This document shows, one piece after another, positions 10,433 through 22,140 of a stretch of 64,000 nt of DNA. Every line of letters begins with the position of its first letter. Positions within the stretch are counted from its first letter, which is position 1. The notes under the pieces were generated by a model, which did not search any database, was not told the origin of the DNA, and worked only from the letters and a program-made list of their open reading frames with translations. The position numbers were made by a program, and so were the translations under genes. The stretch is from Gambelia wislizenii (Eukaryota > Chordata > Lepidosauria > Squamata > Crotaphytidae), in NCBI GenBank assembly GCA_030847615.1, contig JAUMIR010000004.1:97788001-97852000 (forward strand), given 5' to 3'.

Positions 10433-11924
10433 CAATAGTTAAAGAGCTGCATTTGTCAGAATAGTGAAATTTTGAAATGGCTGTGTTAGAACTTTGGTGG
10501 AGGGGAGAGTTTTGAGACTCATTATTTTGTATGTTTTTGTTGAATTTCCTCTGCATCTCTAACCACTAGAATTAATTTTTGATATTTTCTAACTGATAAT
10601 TTCCTAGAAAAACAATTTAATTAACTGATGTTTCTGGGTGGTTTATTGAGGTAGTTGATTCAGTTGCAAGAAATACAGAATCAAGAAACAATGACTGAAT
10701 CAAAATACAGAAATGAAAAACAAGTACTCCATACTCATGAGACATATTTTGACAGGATCTATCTTTAGAAAAACATAGTGAACAAGCCCTTTATAGATAT
10801 TTAAACTGTACCTGTATAACTTCTAAACTATACCTATATAACTTGGACATATTCTAAGATGTTCCAGATTCCTACTTATCTGTAAATTATGTTTTGCCAG
10901 ATGTGACCCCATCATAGACCACAGCATGGCTAGGGAACCTGTGACATTCCTAATGACGAACTTCAGTTCACATCACCCCCAGCCAACATGACCAGTGACG
11001 AGGTATGATGTGATTAGTAGTTTATCAGCATCTGGAGAGTCAAAGTTTCCTTCCTTCTTGACTAGAGTTTTGTACCTGACACAAAGTGTTGAGAGTAGGC
11101 ACAGAAAAAACAAGAGTTCTTGCAAAAGCTTCTTAACAATCACTGCTTTCTTTCAAGAGGACTTTTGTGCTAATACAGTACTGGGCAAAATAAATTATTG
11201 TTATTGTTATTGTTTGAATGGAAGTATTATATATTATGTTGCATGTGGTATATTGACCACCCCTTCTACCAGAAATATTCAAATCTGGGAGGATGACAGA
11301 GGCTAGGGATACATGCCAAGGAACTGTAAACATTGGTGAAGAATAACGTTCTTTGCTCTCTTCCTAGTTCTGAGATGTCACATTTGCTCATATGATTTAA
11401 AATGCAACATAATAAGCACAAAGAAACTTGCTTTTTAAAGCTGAGATTTTTTCCCCTCCAGAGAGCCAGATTCTGTGCTAACTACATTCTTCTGCTTGTA
11501 TCTGTCTGTTCACTTTGTTCATATGTTCCACCTGACCTATTTATCAAGGACAGACTTTACTTTCTGGTATCTGCCCATGATTGGTAAAAACAATCCTAGT
11601 TTCCTTTGGGAAGATTCCCCCCCCCCAATTAATTTTAAAAGTTGGTTAGTGTGTGTTGCTACAAAGTGCACAAACTTTGTTCCCCCCGCCCCACTTCATA
11701 AATAATTAAATGTTTCCTGCATTTATTTGAGTTGTACTTATTTTCTTCTAAAAAGCAAAAACCTTATCCAATGTAGTATTGACCATTCTGTTAAATATTC
11801 ATTAGCTTCAAAACAAACATACATACCCTTAGTGGCTGGAAAGCAGAGTATAAATATTAAAACAAACAAAGTTAAAAAGGCAAGTCCATTAACTACAGCA
11901 TTTGTGCTCTCCACCAGAGATTTT
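10433..11924. other. Intergenic, mostly unassigned
   Basis: AT-rich. A block at about 10925-11010 (GGGAACCTGTGACATTC ... CCCCCAGCCAACATGACC) resembles a widespread reptile MITE that also occurs near 43270. The rest holds only short meaningless frames. Confidence 0.35.
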
Positions 11925-12010
11925 TTTTCGCAAACTACAAATCCCAAAATTCTGTAGGATGGAGCTATATGAGTTAAAGTGGTATCAAACAGCTACAGAT
12001 GTGCAGTATA
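11925..12010. mobile_element. Half of a foldback MITE
   Basis: CAAACTACAAATCCCAAAAT followed by GAGTTAAAGTGGTATCAAAC is the arm of the foldback family seen at 8745 and 17455. The opposite arm is not found to its left. Confidence 0.42.
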
Positions 12011-12953
12011 CAACTCTAATGGCAGATGGGGCAGTGATGTTCTGCTGACTATAGGCCTTCAGACTGGTGAAGGAGTAGGTTAAAAGCACCTGCATTTTCC
12101 TAAGAGAGGATCCAGAATTAGGCCCCTGGATTATACCACTCCTTCCATTGGTTACAATGGGGAGAAACAACAAATATTGGCCAGACAGAAAAGCCTGGTA
12201 AAGTCACCACTGTACTTCCACACTTTAGAAGTGAGGATCATCCACCACTTTGCTCCCCTGCTTATAACTGCTGAGTTTAAAAACAAGCTATGCCAGGTAA
12301 AGCCTGTTAAATCAGAGTAAATTAATGTAGCCTTTAGCAGTCAGAGCAGGGCCTTTAGTTGTGTGCAGTAGTTGAGGTGGCAGAAGATTTCTCAGGAAAA
12401 TACCATGAGTAAGGGTGCTCCATGTCCTCAAACTTGTCCCTATTTTTATCTGAGAAGTGCTGGAGAATATGATCCATCTGAATCTAGGCCAGGGATTTGT
12501 CTACAGATTTTTCACTTCTGATGGACATGCCACAGTGAAACAGATTAGAGTTGCTTTGTAGCAGAGGTTAACCTATTCAGTCCAAGGTTGCTATCTGAAG
12601 TCTTTATAGACATGAATGAATTCCACATGACCTTCAACAAATGTATAAGTCTGAAGTATAACTGCTGTTTACACACTCCACAATAAAGCGCTCCGACAGA
12701 AATGGAGCACTGAAATGCTGTCACCTCAGAAGAAGCAAGACCAAATACAGTACAACATATTTTATCTTCAACAATTATGAGGAGTTGGAGACATATGCTT
12801 CTGTATGCTTTATTAAAACACTTTCCCCTAGTCAACACAAACTGATATTCAAAGTGGCTGCCTTCTTCAGACTCAGCCATGTTTAGAGTCAAGCCATTGA
12901 ATTCAATGGGCCAAATCAGCAGTAGCTAACTTAATAAATATTTTTTTTGTTTA
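12011..12953. other. No recognised feature
   Basis: No repeat boundary or domain recognised. A 115-codon minus frame (12545-12892) has no family resemblance and lacks support. Confidence 0.4.
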
Positions 12954-13073
12954 CGATAGGACCACCATATCTGCAGGTGATTGGTTCCTGGGGGGGGGGG
13001 GACTGTGGATACCAAAAACCATGGATAACAGTGAACGCAATTGAAAATAATGGGACTTCCAATTTAAAAATTT

Positions 13074-13109
<36 letters not shown>

Positions 13110-13444
13110 TATTTATTTATTTATAGCCCGCTCTTCAGCTACAAGGCTATCAGAGCGGCTTACAGATTGTTTTAAGCGATAGCAATTTACACATCTACGC
13201 TGCATTAAGCAGCTTCCAATGTGTGTTAGCTAATTGCCCCCACAAGCTGGGTACTCATTTTACCGACCTACGAAAGGATGGAAGGCTGAGTGAACCTTAG
13301 AGTTGCCTTGGAGGACCTATAAAATGTCTAGAGAAAATGCCTCTAGGCATTTTCTAAGAAAACTCTATGGTAGGTGTGCTGTTTCGTGTCCCGTGGATAA
13401 CTGTATCAGTGGATAATGAATTAGCAGATACGGGTGTTCTACTG
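12954..13444. mobile_element. Tigger-like MITE interrupted by a SINE
   Basis: Left end is a decayed CAGTAGGACC, the right end finishes in GGGTGTTCTACTG, and both sides carry the TA target. Internal blocks (GGTGATTGGTTCCTGG, GTGGATACCAAAAACC, ATGGATAACAGTGAACGC, CTCTATGGTAGGTGTGCTG) recur in the copy split around the big array (49169-49184 and 58212-58449). A Sauria-type SINE splits it in two. Confidence 0.77.
13074..13300 (-). mobile_element. Sauria-type SINE inside the Tigger-like MITE
   Basis: On the minus strand the SINE body runs from GGTTCACTCAGCCTTCC through AGGTCGGTAAAATGAG and GCCGCTCTGATAGCC to an A-rich tail visible on the plus strand as (TTTC)n(TTTA)n. The head is missing (5' truncation). 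Comparison with the uninterrupted MITE at 58213-58449 shows it sits before GAGTTGCCTTGGAGGACC. Confidence 0.77.
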
Positions 13445-14876
13445 TACTTTTAATCATGGCTAAGTTGGGAGGAACATATGGAAGCTTATCAGCACGCACA
13501 CAAAACTTTAACGCTGCAATGCGGGTAGGGACTTTTTATTGAAGTGCGTCCCCAATTACTTACACATACTCTAGATTTAAATTAGATAGGATAGGTGCAT
13601 ATACAGGAACAGCAGAACTCACTCTCTTATTAGGACCATCCTATCTTTTAAGTCAATAACCACTTGCAGAAATACACAACAAAGACCCTGCTGTCCTCGT
13701 GCAGTTTTGAGGAACAAAGACAGTGTTATGTTGAAGATAGAATTGGAGATTCTCATGGTTTTGGTTTTGAGCAGTTCTAGACTTTTCTGAGGAATTGTAC
13801 CTAGAAAGAGTAGAATTTAACTTAGGGCTTGTCTATACGAGGCCAAAAGAAATGGATTGCTCTCCTCTCTGGCTTTTCTTCGCAAACGAAGATTCAGGAA
13901 GGACTCATCCCGCGCCTTCTGCAAGCGCGCTGATGACTAAAAAGGCCAATCCGAGATAAACAAGTCCGGTTGCAAAAAGCGCAGCAGAAGGTCTCCTTGG
14001 GTGATGTTATTGGGTTGTGATTCTTTCTGCGTTGTCGTTTCTCTTCAAGACTTGTTCGTCGTGAGTTCTCAAATAAGGCTGCAGCATTGTGGATATTGCG
14101 TCTCCATGCCTCCCGATGTGAGGCCAGGGCGGACCACTGTTGGTGATCAATTTGGCCAAGCCTGAGATGTTGTTTCAGGGAGTCTTTGTATCGCTTTTTT
14201 GGAGCGCCCCTCTTACGCTGACCCGTGGCGAGTTCACCGTAGAGTAGTATTTTTGGGAGGCGATGGTCCTCCATCCTAGAAACGTGCCCTGCCCAGCGCA
14301 GCTGTGTTCTCAATATCATGGCCTCAATGCTGGTGATCCCTGCTTGTTCAAGGACAGCAACATTTGTCACATAGTCAGTCCAGTGTATATTTAGGATTGT
14401 GCGTAGACAGCGCTGATGAAAGCGCTCGAGGAGTCGTAGGTGGTGGCGATAGGTAACCCATGTTTCAGATCCATAAAGGAGGATAGACAGTACGATGGCT
14501 CTATACACACTGATTTTTGTGCTTTGCCTCAGGTGTTTATTGCACCAGACTCTTTTGTGAAGTCTTCCAAATGCACTATATGCCTTTGCTAATCTGTGAT
14601 CGATCTCTTTGTCAATCTTGGCATCTGAGGAGATGATGCTTCCCAGGTAGGTGAACTGCTGAACGGACTTGAGCACTGATTTGCCGATGGCAATGTGGGG
14701 ATGGTGGTGTTCGTCCTGTGGTGCAGGCTGGTAAAGAACTTCTGTTTTCTTCAGGTTGACTTCTAGCCCAAACAGCTCTGCAGCTGTTGCAAAGCAGGAC
14801 GTTAGGCGCTGCAGAGCTGCTTCTGTGTGGGCAACAAGGGCAGCATCATCGGCGAAGAGCAGCTCACGGACTAGAT

Positions 14877-15802
14877 CAGTGATGGCGAACCTATGACACG
14901 CGTGTCAGCACTGACACGCCTAGCCATTTTGGGTGACACGCAGCCAAAGGCCTCCTCCCCCCCCCTGCCCACAACCTCACCACCCTCCCTAAAGTGGCGA
15001 CCAGGGCTTTGAGGCCCCGATCACCACTTTAGGCAGGCGGGGGGTGGAGGAAAGTGGTGACCGGGGTTTCGAGGCCCTGATCGCCACTTTAGGCAGGCAG
15101 GGGGTGGTGGTGAAGGCCCCGGTTGCCACTTTCAGGAGGCCAGGGGTGGGGGTAAAGTGGCAATGGGGCCTTCGGTCTCTATGACTCACATAAAGTGAGT
15201 AAAAAACTAATTTACCAAATACAGGTCCATGTCAAGTGAAAAAAACAGAGAACCATTCAGCTAAAAGATGTATCAGCATGGGTCCCTGCTTCAAGACAGT
15301 AAAAGGTATTGTAGGCTGTGATAACACTGCCATGCTGTAGTTTGGGAATTGGAATTCCATGGACAAAGGCACCCAAGGGAGACAGAGCTCAAGTAGAGTA
15401 GCTACAAACTCTTTAAGGTAAAAATATATGGGTGAGTTCACTGACCAGCCTGACAGAGCCCTCAATCATCTTCTTTCTCTTATTTGTTGGAAAGATGGAA
15501 AAAGATTGGCCTATCTGCATAGAAGGGCAATGCTTGTCAAAAGTTTTAAGAGCAGAAAGAGCTCTCAAATGCAGAAGACAGATTCTGCATGAAAGCCAGC
15601 TAAGTAATATCCTTATACATATGAAACTGTGAAGGTACTTGTGACAACTCATTAATTATCAGTAAACAATTAATAATATTGTTTATTAAACAATAAATAT
15701 TGCAAAATAATGTTTTTTCCTCAGAGTGACACACCACCCGAGTTATGCTCAAGTTTTTTGGCAAAGTTTGACACACCAAGCTCAAAAGGTTGCCCATCAC
15801 TG
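14877..15802. mobile_element. hAT element inserted in the LINE
   Basis: Starts CAGTGATGGCGAACCTATG and ends GGTTGCCCATCACTG, hAT-type terminal inverted repeats. Flanked on both sides by the identical 8-mer GACTAGAT (14869-14876 and 15803-15810), a perfect hAT target duplication. It is 926 bp, with only a decayed open frame (15432-15632) that may derive from a transposase, and a small tandem repeat inside. It inserted after the LINE. Confidence 0.93.
14985..15175. repeat. Short minisatellite inside the hAT element
   Basis: About two and a half copies of a roughly 75-bp unit containing GATCACCACTTTAGGCAGGC, GGGGGTGG and AAAGTGG, with variants such as GATCGCCACTTTAGGCAGGC. Confidence 0.5.
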
Positions 15803-17454
15803 GACTAGATAGTTTAGAGTCTTAGTGTGAGCCCTCAGACGGCTTAAGTTAAACAAGCTACCATCAGTACGGTAGCGTATATAGATGCCGTCGTCTTCTT
15901 CAAGCTCTGCCATAGCCCTTTGGAGCATCGTGCTAAAGAAGATTGTAAATAAAGTTGGTGCAAGAACACAACCTTGCTTCACTCCATTAGTTATTAGAAA
16001 GGGCTCTGAAAGAGCATCGCCATATCTGACTTGACCACGCTGGCCCTCGTGTAGCAAGATAATCATTTTAAGGAATTTGTGGGGACATCCTAGTTTTTCC
16101 AGGATCTGCCACAGACCTTTTCTACTTACAGTGTCAAAGGCTTTGGTGAGGTCGACAAATGTTACATAGAGACCCTTGTTCTGCTCCCTACATTTTTCTT
16201 GCAGTTGCCTAAGGGCAAATACCATGTCTGTAGTACTCCTATTGGCTCTGAAGCCACATTGGCTTTCAGGGAGAAGTTCTTCTGCAATAGCAGGAACTAA
16301 TCTGTTCAGGAGTATCCTTGCAAGGATTTTTCCAGCAATAGAGAGCAGTGTTATGCCTCGATAGTTTGAGCAGTCGGCTTTTGCTCCTTTTTTCTTGTAC
16401 AGGGTGATGATGACTGCATCTCGGAGGTCTGATGGCAGTTCCCCTTTTTCCCAGCAATTCACAAGGAATTCGTGGAATTTTTCGTGGAGTGCATGACCTC
16501 CGTGTTTCCAAACTTCAGGTGGGATTCCATCAATCCCAGCTGCCTTGCCATTTTTCATCTGCTGTATGGCCATAAGGGTCTCTTCCAAAGTGGGAGCTAT
16601 GTCCAATTCATTTTTCATTGGTTTTTGTATCATATATTGGATAGCTGAGGCTTGGACTACTCGGTTGGCGCTAAAGAGACTTTGAAAATGTTCAGCCCAA
16701 CGATTTAGGATGGAGGCTTTATCAGTAATTAATGCTCTACAGTAATAGCAATTCGCATCAGCTACAACTTGTCTTAATGGGTTTACAGCCCTCATAAACT
16801 TTGCATGCCCTCTAGTCAAGATGGTGGCCATGAGTGAATTACTCGCATTTTTAAATCTGCTGCCGCCAAACTTTTTTTTACTCTGTTTCTATGCTGTTCA
16901 TAAGTGATATTTCATCTGTACAAAAAAGAGAAATCCAACATTGCCCTGTTAGCAAGGCCCACCCCCATGCTCATCTGGCCAATCAGCTTTGTGCTTCCTC
17001 TCATATGGGAAAGCAATTCATATCGAAACGCTTGTCCCAACGAGCAGGAATGCACATTCCCCTTGCTGTTTTTTAAGAATTCCAGGAAAAGCCACAAAGG
17101 CTTTTCCTACAGAGTTTTTGCCAGTTTTGCCCCCCTGCCCTTCACCATACAGCGAAACAATGCGGATTGCCATTGAGACAGGCAGTCTCACATTCCATGA
17201 GGAGTATTTTTGCCATTTAATGTTCCATACAACCTTTCTAGTTTTCCCCCAACCCCAAACTGCTCTTGGTACCACAGAGGCAAGGATAATGAGATCTAGA
17301 CAAGTTTGTGCTTAGATTTACATGGAAAATGTATATAGTATTGTTTGAATTGGATCAGAGTTTTAAAAATATATTATTGTAAGCTCTGTGGGCTAGCAGG
17401 CAAAACTAATTTCAGGGCCTTAGGGATCAGTCATTGCTTTGGGCCCTACAAAAT

Positions 17455-17613
17455 TACAGCACTATGATTCTTTTTAACTGCCGTGGTTCCATCCTATGGA
17501 GCCCTGGGATCTGCACCTTAGTGATGGGCCTTTAGTGTTCTCAGCCAGAGTGTTCTATTGCTCACCAAACTACAAACCCAGACATGGCAGTGGACTCTTT
17601 ATGTTATAATTGT
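17455..17613. mobile_element. Foldback MITE, decayed
   Basis: Left arm CAGCACTATGATTCTTTTTA, right arm complementary to ATAACATAAAGAGTCCACTG; internal CCTGGGATCTGCA and CAAACTACAAACCC match the 8745 family. It abuts the next MITE. Confidence 0.55.
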
Positions 17614-17614
17614 A

Positions 17615-18799
17615 CAGGAAGCCCAAATCTGTGCTCAAGTCCGTTCAGCAGTTCACCTACCTGGGAAGCATCATCTCCTCAGATGCCAAGATTGACAAAG
17701 AGATTGATCACAGATTAGCAAAGGCATATTGCGCATTTGAAAGACTTTACAAAAGAGTCTGGAGTAATAAACACCTGAGGCGAAGCACAAAAATCAGTGT
17801 GTTTAGAGCCTTTGTACTGTCTATTCTCCTTTATGGATCTGAAACATGGGTCACCTATCGCCACCACCTACGACTCTTTGAACGCTTTCATCAGCGCTGT
17901 ATACGCACAATTCTAAATATACACTGGACTGACTATGTGACAAATGTTGCTGTCCTTGAGCAAGCAGGGATCACCAGCATTGAGGCCATGATATTGAGAA
18001 CACAGCTGCGCTGGGCAGGGCAAGTTTCTAGGATGGAGGACCATCACCTCCCAAAAATACTACTCTACGGTGAACTCGCCACGGGTCAGCGTAAGAAGGG
18101 TGCTCCAAAAAAACGATACAAGGACTCCCTGAAGCAACATCTCAGGCTCGGCCAAATTGATCATCAACAGTGGTCCGTCCTGGCCTCACATCGGGAGGCA
18201 TGGAGACGCACAATCCACAATGCTGCAGCCTTATTTGAGAACTCACGTCGAACAAGTCTTGAAGAGAAACGACAACGCAGAAAGAATCACAACCCGGAAA
18301 CATCACCTAAGGAGACCTTCTGCTGTGCTTTCTGCAACCGGACTTGTTTATCTCAGATTGGCCTTATTAGTCATCAGCGCGCTTGCAGAAAGCGCAGGAT
18401 GAGTCCTTCCTGAATCTTCGTTTGCGAAGAAAAGCCAGAGAGACAGGAAGCCCCTGCCTTTCAATGGCTTGTCATCTGACGACTCGCTCTTTTGATGCTT
18501 GCACAAGGACAAATTCCATTCATTCGATGAGAAATCTACTCTTTCAATACTTCTTGCCTACAGGGACTTACTCGGGACTAAATACGCATGCGGGCACTGC
18601 TTGCAAAGTGAGCCGAAGCAGGGGGGAGTCACCAAGCTGACTGAGAGACTTTGCAAGCAGAGCGTGCACGGGTGGGAGTGGGCGCCCATGGGAGGCAGTC
18701 CCAACCAAACCACTGTAATTCCCTCATGTTCCCTACATGGGTTTCTGGTTTCTGACACTGCTGCAGTCCCTTACGTGTTGGATAAGCAGGGGCTTCCTG
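17615..18799. mobile_element. Mariner-type MITE carrying a LINE insertion
   Basis: Ends CAGGAAGCCC(CTGC) at 17615 and GCAGGGGCTTCCTG at 18799 are inverted repeats, each flanked by TA (17613-17614 and 18800-18801). The left terminal repeat is cut after CAGGAAGCCC by the LINE and resumes at 18444. Without the LINE the MITE is about 360 bp and non-coding. Confidence 0.68.
17625..18442 (+). mobile_element. LINE copy 2 (3' part, open frame intact)
   Basis: Same family as copy 1. An uninterrupted frame runs to the stop at 18413 and covers the ORF2 C-terminus: VQQFTYLGSIISSDAKIDKE, LLYGSETWVTYRHHLRLFER, ILNIHWTDYVTNVAVLEQAG, LRWAGQVSRMEDHHLPK, and the terminal finger CAFCNRTC ... HQRAC. It is flanked by the 11-bp target duplication ACAGGAAGCCC (17614-17624 and 18443-18453), so it is a 5'-truncated insertion. 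The 3' end GCCAGAGAG is the same as in copy 1. Lack of stops in 789 bases and the exact duplication suggest a fairly recent event. Confidence 0.92.
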
Positions 18800-18944
18800 T
18801 ATTAAATTCTGTTTATTTATTTTATGAATAGATACGGGGGTAATCTAGGTCCACCTGGTTCTCATGTCTGTCTTTGGAATGACATCTTGACTTGAAGACT
18901 TGAATCAGTGAGGGTGTTCCCACATTACACTGTGTATGTTTTCA

Positions 18945-19035
18945 TAGGATCAGAGTTGGAATTGGCCTCATGGGCCATTGTATCCAACCCCCTGCTCAAT
19001 GCAGGATCTCCAGCTAAAGTATCACAAACAGGTAA
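18945..19035 (-). mobile_element. CR1-like LINE 3' fragment
   Basis: CATAGGATCAGAGTTGGAAT, ATCCAACCCCCTGCTCAATG and CAGGATCTCCAGCTAAAG are the decayed reverse complement of a CR1 3' UTR, similar in layout to 3258-3330. Confidence 0.47.
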
Positions 19036-19204
19036 CTGTCCAGCGTCTTGAAGATTACCGGTACACATGCACAAATGTTGGTAAGTATTAAGGTTATAGT
19101 TGTGCTTGAGCTGAATGAACCCATGTATCTTTGAATAGAAGGAATGTAAGGCAGGTTTGTGTGTGCTACTGTTAAAACAACAGATGGGAGGGAACAGATC
19201 AAAG

Positions 19205-19485
19205 GGAGCCCTGGTGGCACAGTGGTTAAATGCCAGTACTGCAAGCCACCACGTTGCAAGTTCTATTCCAGCGGGCTCCAAGGTTCACTCAGCCTTCCAT
19301 CCTTTCCTAGGTCGGTAAATTGAGTACCCAGCGTGTGGGGGGCAATTAGCTAACATACATTGGAAGCTGCTTATTGCAATGTAGATGTGTAAATAGCTAT
19401 TGCTTAAAACAATTTGTAAGCCGCTCTGATAGCCTTGTGGCTGAAGAGCGGGGTATAAATAACTAAATAAAATAAAAAAAATAAA
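19205..19485 (+). mobile_element. Sauria-type SINE, full length
   Basis: Complete head GGGAGCCCTGGTGGCACAG with A-box-like bases and TTGCAAGTTCTATTCCAGC (B box), then CAAGGTTCACTCAGCC, CCATCCTTTCCTAGGTCGG, GGGGGCAATTAGCTAACAT, AGCCGCTCTGATAGCC and an A/T-rich tail. Best SINE of this type in the window. Confidence 0.82.
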
Positions 19486-19584
19486 TAAAAGACTACAAAG
19501 AAATGTATATGTATGAATTTTTTTATACTAGCTGGATCCAGTGTACCACACACCATTAAAAAACTCCCAAAAGACTCCTGGTAG

Positions 19585-19790
19585 ACCTCACACCCAGTTG
19601 CCTGGGTCCTGTTGTAGTGGCAGCAGTGGCATCCCACTGCCGCTGCCAGTTAACTGCCAAGGTCTTGTTGCAGCAGCTTCCCACCACCGCCAGATGACTG
19701 CCTGGATCCTGTCACAGCGGCAGCAGTGGCATCCTGCCACCGTTGCCAGTTAACTGCCTGGGTCCCGTTGCAGTGGCAAAACATAAGTGG
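19585..19790. repeat. Minisatellite, about 57-bp unit
   Basis: Three to four units built on ACTGCCTGGGTCCTGTTGCA, GTGGCAGCAGTGGCATCC and CCACCGCTGCCAGTTA; one unit is shortened. Confidence 0.5.
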
Positions 19791-20077
19791 GAATTGTGCA
19801 GCCCTGAGACACTGGTGAATGGGAAAGGCCTGCAGCCTTAGTAACTATAGCCAACACTAGCACATTCTTGGGTTGCTCCCCGTATGCAGATTGGCCATGA
19901 GTGGGAGGAGGGGATTGTGAGGTGGAGAGAGAATTTGCATGTGGGTGGTGATTAGCTGAGGGGGTGACAGGAGTGGCCAATCAGCACACTGAAAGAGGCA
20001 ATATACCTAAATTCATTGTACATACCCAATAGGCAACCTACATACATACCTAAGGCCATTGTGGATACCGAAGAGTG

Positions 20078-20085
20078 TATGTGTG

Positions 20086-20132
<47 letters not shown>
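20078..20132. repeat. (TG)n microsatellite
   Basis: TGTGTGTATATATATATG followed by about 17 TG units. Confidence 0.95.
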
Positions 20133-20133
<1 letters not shown>

Positions 20134-20599
20134 GTTAAAGAATGCTGATAGTCTGTAAATGTTATTTTGTTCTGTTTAATTTTTTTTAAGTTATAGTTCT
20201 TTCAATAAAAAAAGTTTTTGTAAACAAACAAAAAAGAGCCCAGTGCTTCTGCCCAAAGACCGCTTAGGCATCACACAAACAAGTCTGTTGGAGGAACTTT
20301 CATAACCTAAAGGGGAAAAAACGCTGAATTACCGAGATAGTGGTGTCATTGCTTTGGTAGTCTTTCCTCTTCTGTCTCCCCTGCAGTCCTCTATGCCACT
20401 GAAAAACTGGCTGTCAAGGGTTTACCTGCTCTCCAGAGCTGTTTCAAGGAGAGGCACATGGGGAACCACAGTGGGAAATGTAATCATTCCAGATTCACTG
20501 TATTCTTCTATTCTGCCACCAGAAGTCCACCATTGGATCCAGACCATAGTATTCCAGAATCTGTGGAGGGTCAGGACATGGCTGCCTTTTTAGTAGGAT

Positions 20600-22140
20600 A
20601 GTTTTCTACTGTATTCCCAAATGTAGATGTTGCACGACATTTTGCAGATAACAGACATTAAAACAGAGGTGTTTTAATGATGGGCATGGAGACGAGCGCA
20701 GGGGTTGGCCAGGGCGTGGATACACCCTGGTCAGGAGGAATCAGGGGCGGGGCTGAGGCAGGGCCTATTTTACCCTTTGCCGCCCCTGGCTTCCTCCTCT
20801 TTTCCACTGGATCAGTGGAAAATAAATTGCTCAGATCCACTCCAACTTCGATGCTGTGGTTAATATAGGTCCAGTGGATGTAATCTTGGCCTCTACTTGT
20901 CCCATGTTATTGAATACTTTTCAGTATGTGCAGCCTGAGGATGTGGACAGAATCCTTGGAGAGGTAAGAGTCACTACACGTGCTCTAGATCTGTGCCCTT
21001 CCTGGCTTATAAAAGCAGCCAGGGGAGACTGGCTGAATATGTAAAGGGAGAGGTGAATGCCTTACTGCAGCAAGGCAGAATTCCATCATGCCTAAAAGAG
21101 GTTGTGGTGAGTCTACTACTGAAAAAACCCTCCCTGAACATAGCTGCACTAGACAATACCAGCCAGTCTCCAACATCCCTTTTTGGACAAGATTCTGGAG
21201 CACATGGTGGCCTCCTAGTTCCAGAGGTTTTGGGATGAAATTGGATTATTTAGATCCATTTCAATCTGGCTTCAGGCTTCACTATGGGACTGAGACAACT
21301 TTTGTTGCCCTGGTGGATGACTTACGCAGGGAACTGGACAGGGGGAATGTGTCCTTATTGGTTCTACTGGATCTTTCAGTACCATCAACTATGGTATCCT
21401 TTTGGGCTGCCTCTCTGGGATGGGACTTGGGAATCATTGTTTTACAGTGGTTCTAGTCCTTCTCGGAGGAGTGAACTCAGAAGGTGGTGCTGGAGGGTTC
21501 CTGTGTGGTGCCTCAGTGTTTAGTCTCCCCACCATGCTGTTTAACATCTACATGAAACTGCTATTAGTCATCTGGAGTTTTGGAGTGTAGTGTCACCAGT
21601 ATGCTGATGATACCCAACTCTATCTCACCTTTCCATCTAACTTCATGGAAGCTGTTTCAGTTGCTAAACCAGTGTCTCTTGTCAGTAGTGGACTGGATGA
21701 GGGCAAACAAATTGAAGCTTAATCCAGACAGGTGCTCCTGGTCAGTTGGAAGGCTGATTGGGGAACAGGGATTCAGCCTGTGCTAGAGAGCTACCATAGT
21801 GTAATGGTTTGCGTGTTGGAATAGCACTCTGGGAGACCAGGGTTCCAATCCCTGCTCACCTATGAAAACCTACTGGGTAACCTTTGGCAAGTCACACTCT
21901 TTCAGCTTCAGAGGAAGTTAATGGCAAACCTCCTCTGACAAATCTTGCCAAGAAAACCCATTATAGGTTCTCCTTAGGGTCACCATAAGTTGGACATGAC
22001 ATGAAAGCACACAACACAACAACTGTGCTGGATGTTACACTCCCCCTGAAATCTGAGGTTTGCAGCATTGGGTATATTGCTGGACTCAGATCTGAGCCTG
22101 GATGACCAGGTTTCAGTGTCTGTAAGTTTCAGGGGTACTT
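20600..22140 (+). mobile_element. L2 LINE, decayed, interrupted by a SINE
   Basis: Pieces of an L2 ORF2 reverse transcriptase appear in order across several plus frames: [102 protein letters not shown]. Between them are multiple frameshifts and stops. The SINE at 21785 splits it; L2 sequence (GGATGTTACACTCCCCCTGA) resumes after it. A second L2 copy is at 47561-48700 on the other strand. Confidence 0.78.
21785..22022 (+). mobile_element. ACA-tailed tRNA SINE, full length
   Basis: Head AGAGAGCTACCATAGTGTAA, B-box region CCAGGGTTCCAATCCCTGC, then GCAAGTCACACTCTTTCAG, AATCTTGCCAAGAAAACCC, GGTCACCATAAGTTGGACAT and tail ACACAACACAACAA. Flanked by CTGTGCT on both sides (21778-21784, 22023-22029), a 7-bp target duplication in L2 sequence. 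Confidence 0.92.

Larger units (their letters stand above)
13865..16750 (-). mobile_element. Non-LTR retrotransposon (LINE) copy 1, interrupted
   Basis: The minus strand encodes most of a LINE ORF2 protein in two blocks. The first (down to 15803) is reverse transcriptase: LITDKASILNRWAEHF, GKAAGIDGIPPEVWKHG, ESQCGFRANRSTTDM, YVTFVDLTKAFDTVSRKG, GVKQGCVLAPTLF. The second (14868 to 13865) resumes at the FADDAALVAH-type region and continues with QQFTYLGSIISSDAKIDKE, LLYGSETWVTYRHHLRLLER, LRWAGHVSRMEDHRLPK and a terminal C2HC-type finger, CAFCNRTC ... HQRAC. The gap is filled by a hAT insertion with an exact target duplication; removing it rejoins the frame. The 3' end is GCCAGAGAG with no poly(A). 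The clade was not assigned. The 5' part (endonuclease) is absent. Confidence 0.87.
13825..17307 (-). mobile_element. hAT-like repeat (copy 3), split by a LINE
   Basis: The outer shell of a nest. The left piece (13825-13864) has GGGCTTGTCTATAC; the right piece (about 16752-17307) carries, on the minus strand, the family blocks ACTCATGGCCACCAT, GCAAAGTTTATGAGGGC and GTTGTAGCTGATGCGA, in the order of the copy at 9957. A LINE (13865-16750) lies between the pieces, exactly where the 9957 copy reads through. Confidence 0.58.

Noticed and set aside
12545..12892. 115-codon minus frame
   Set aside because: No family resemblance, no splice or repeat context; probably chance.
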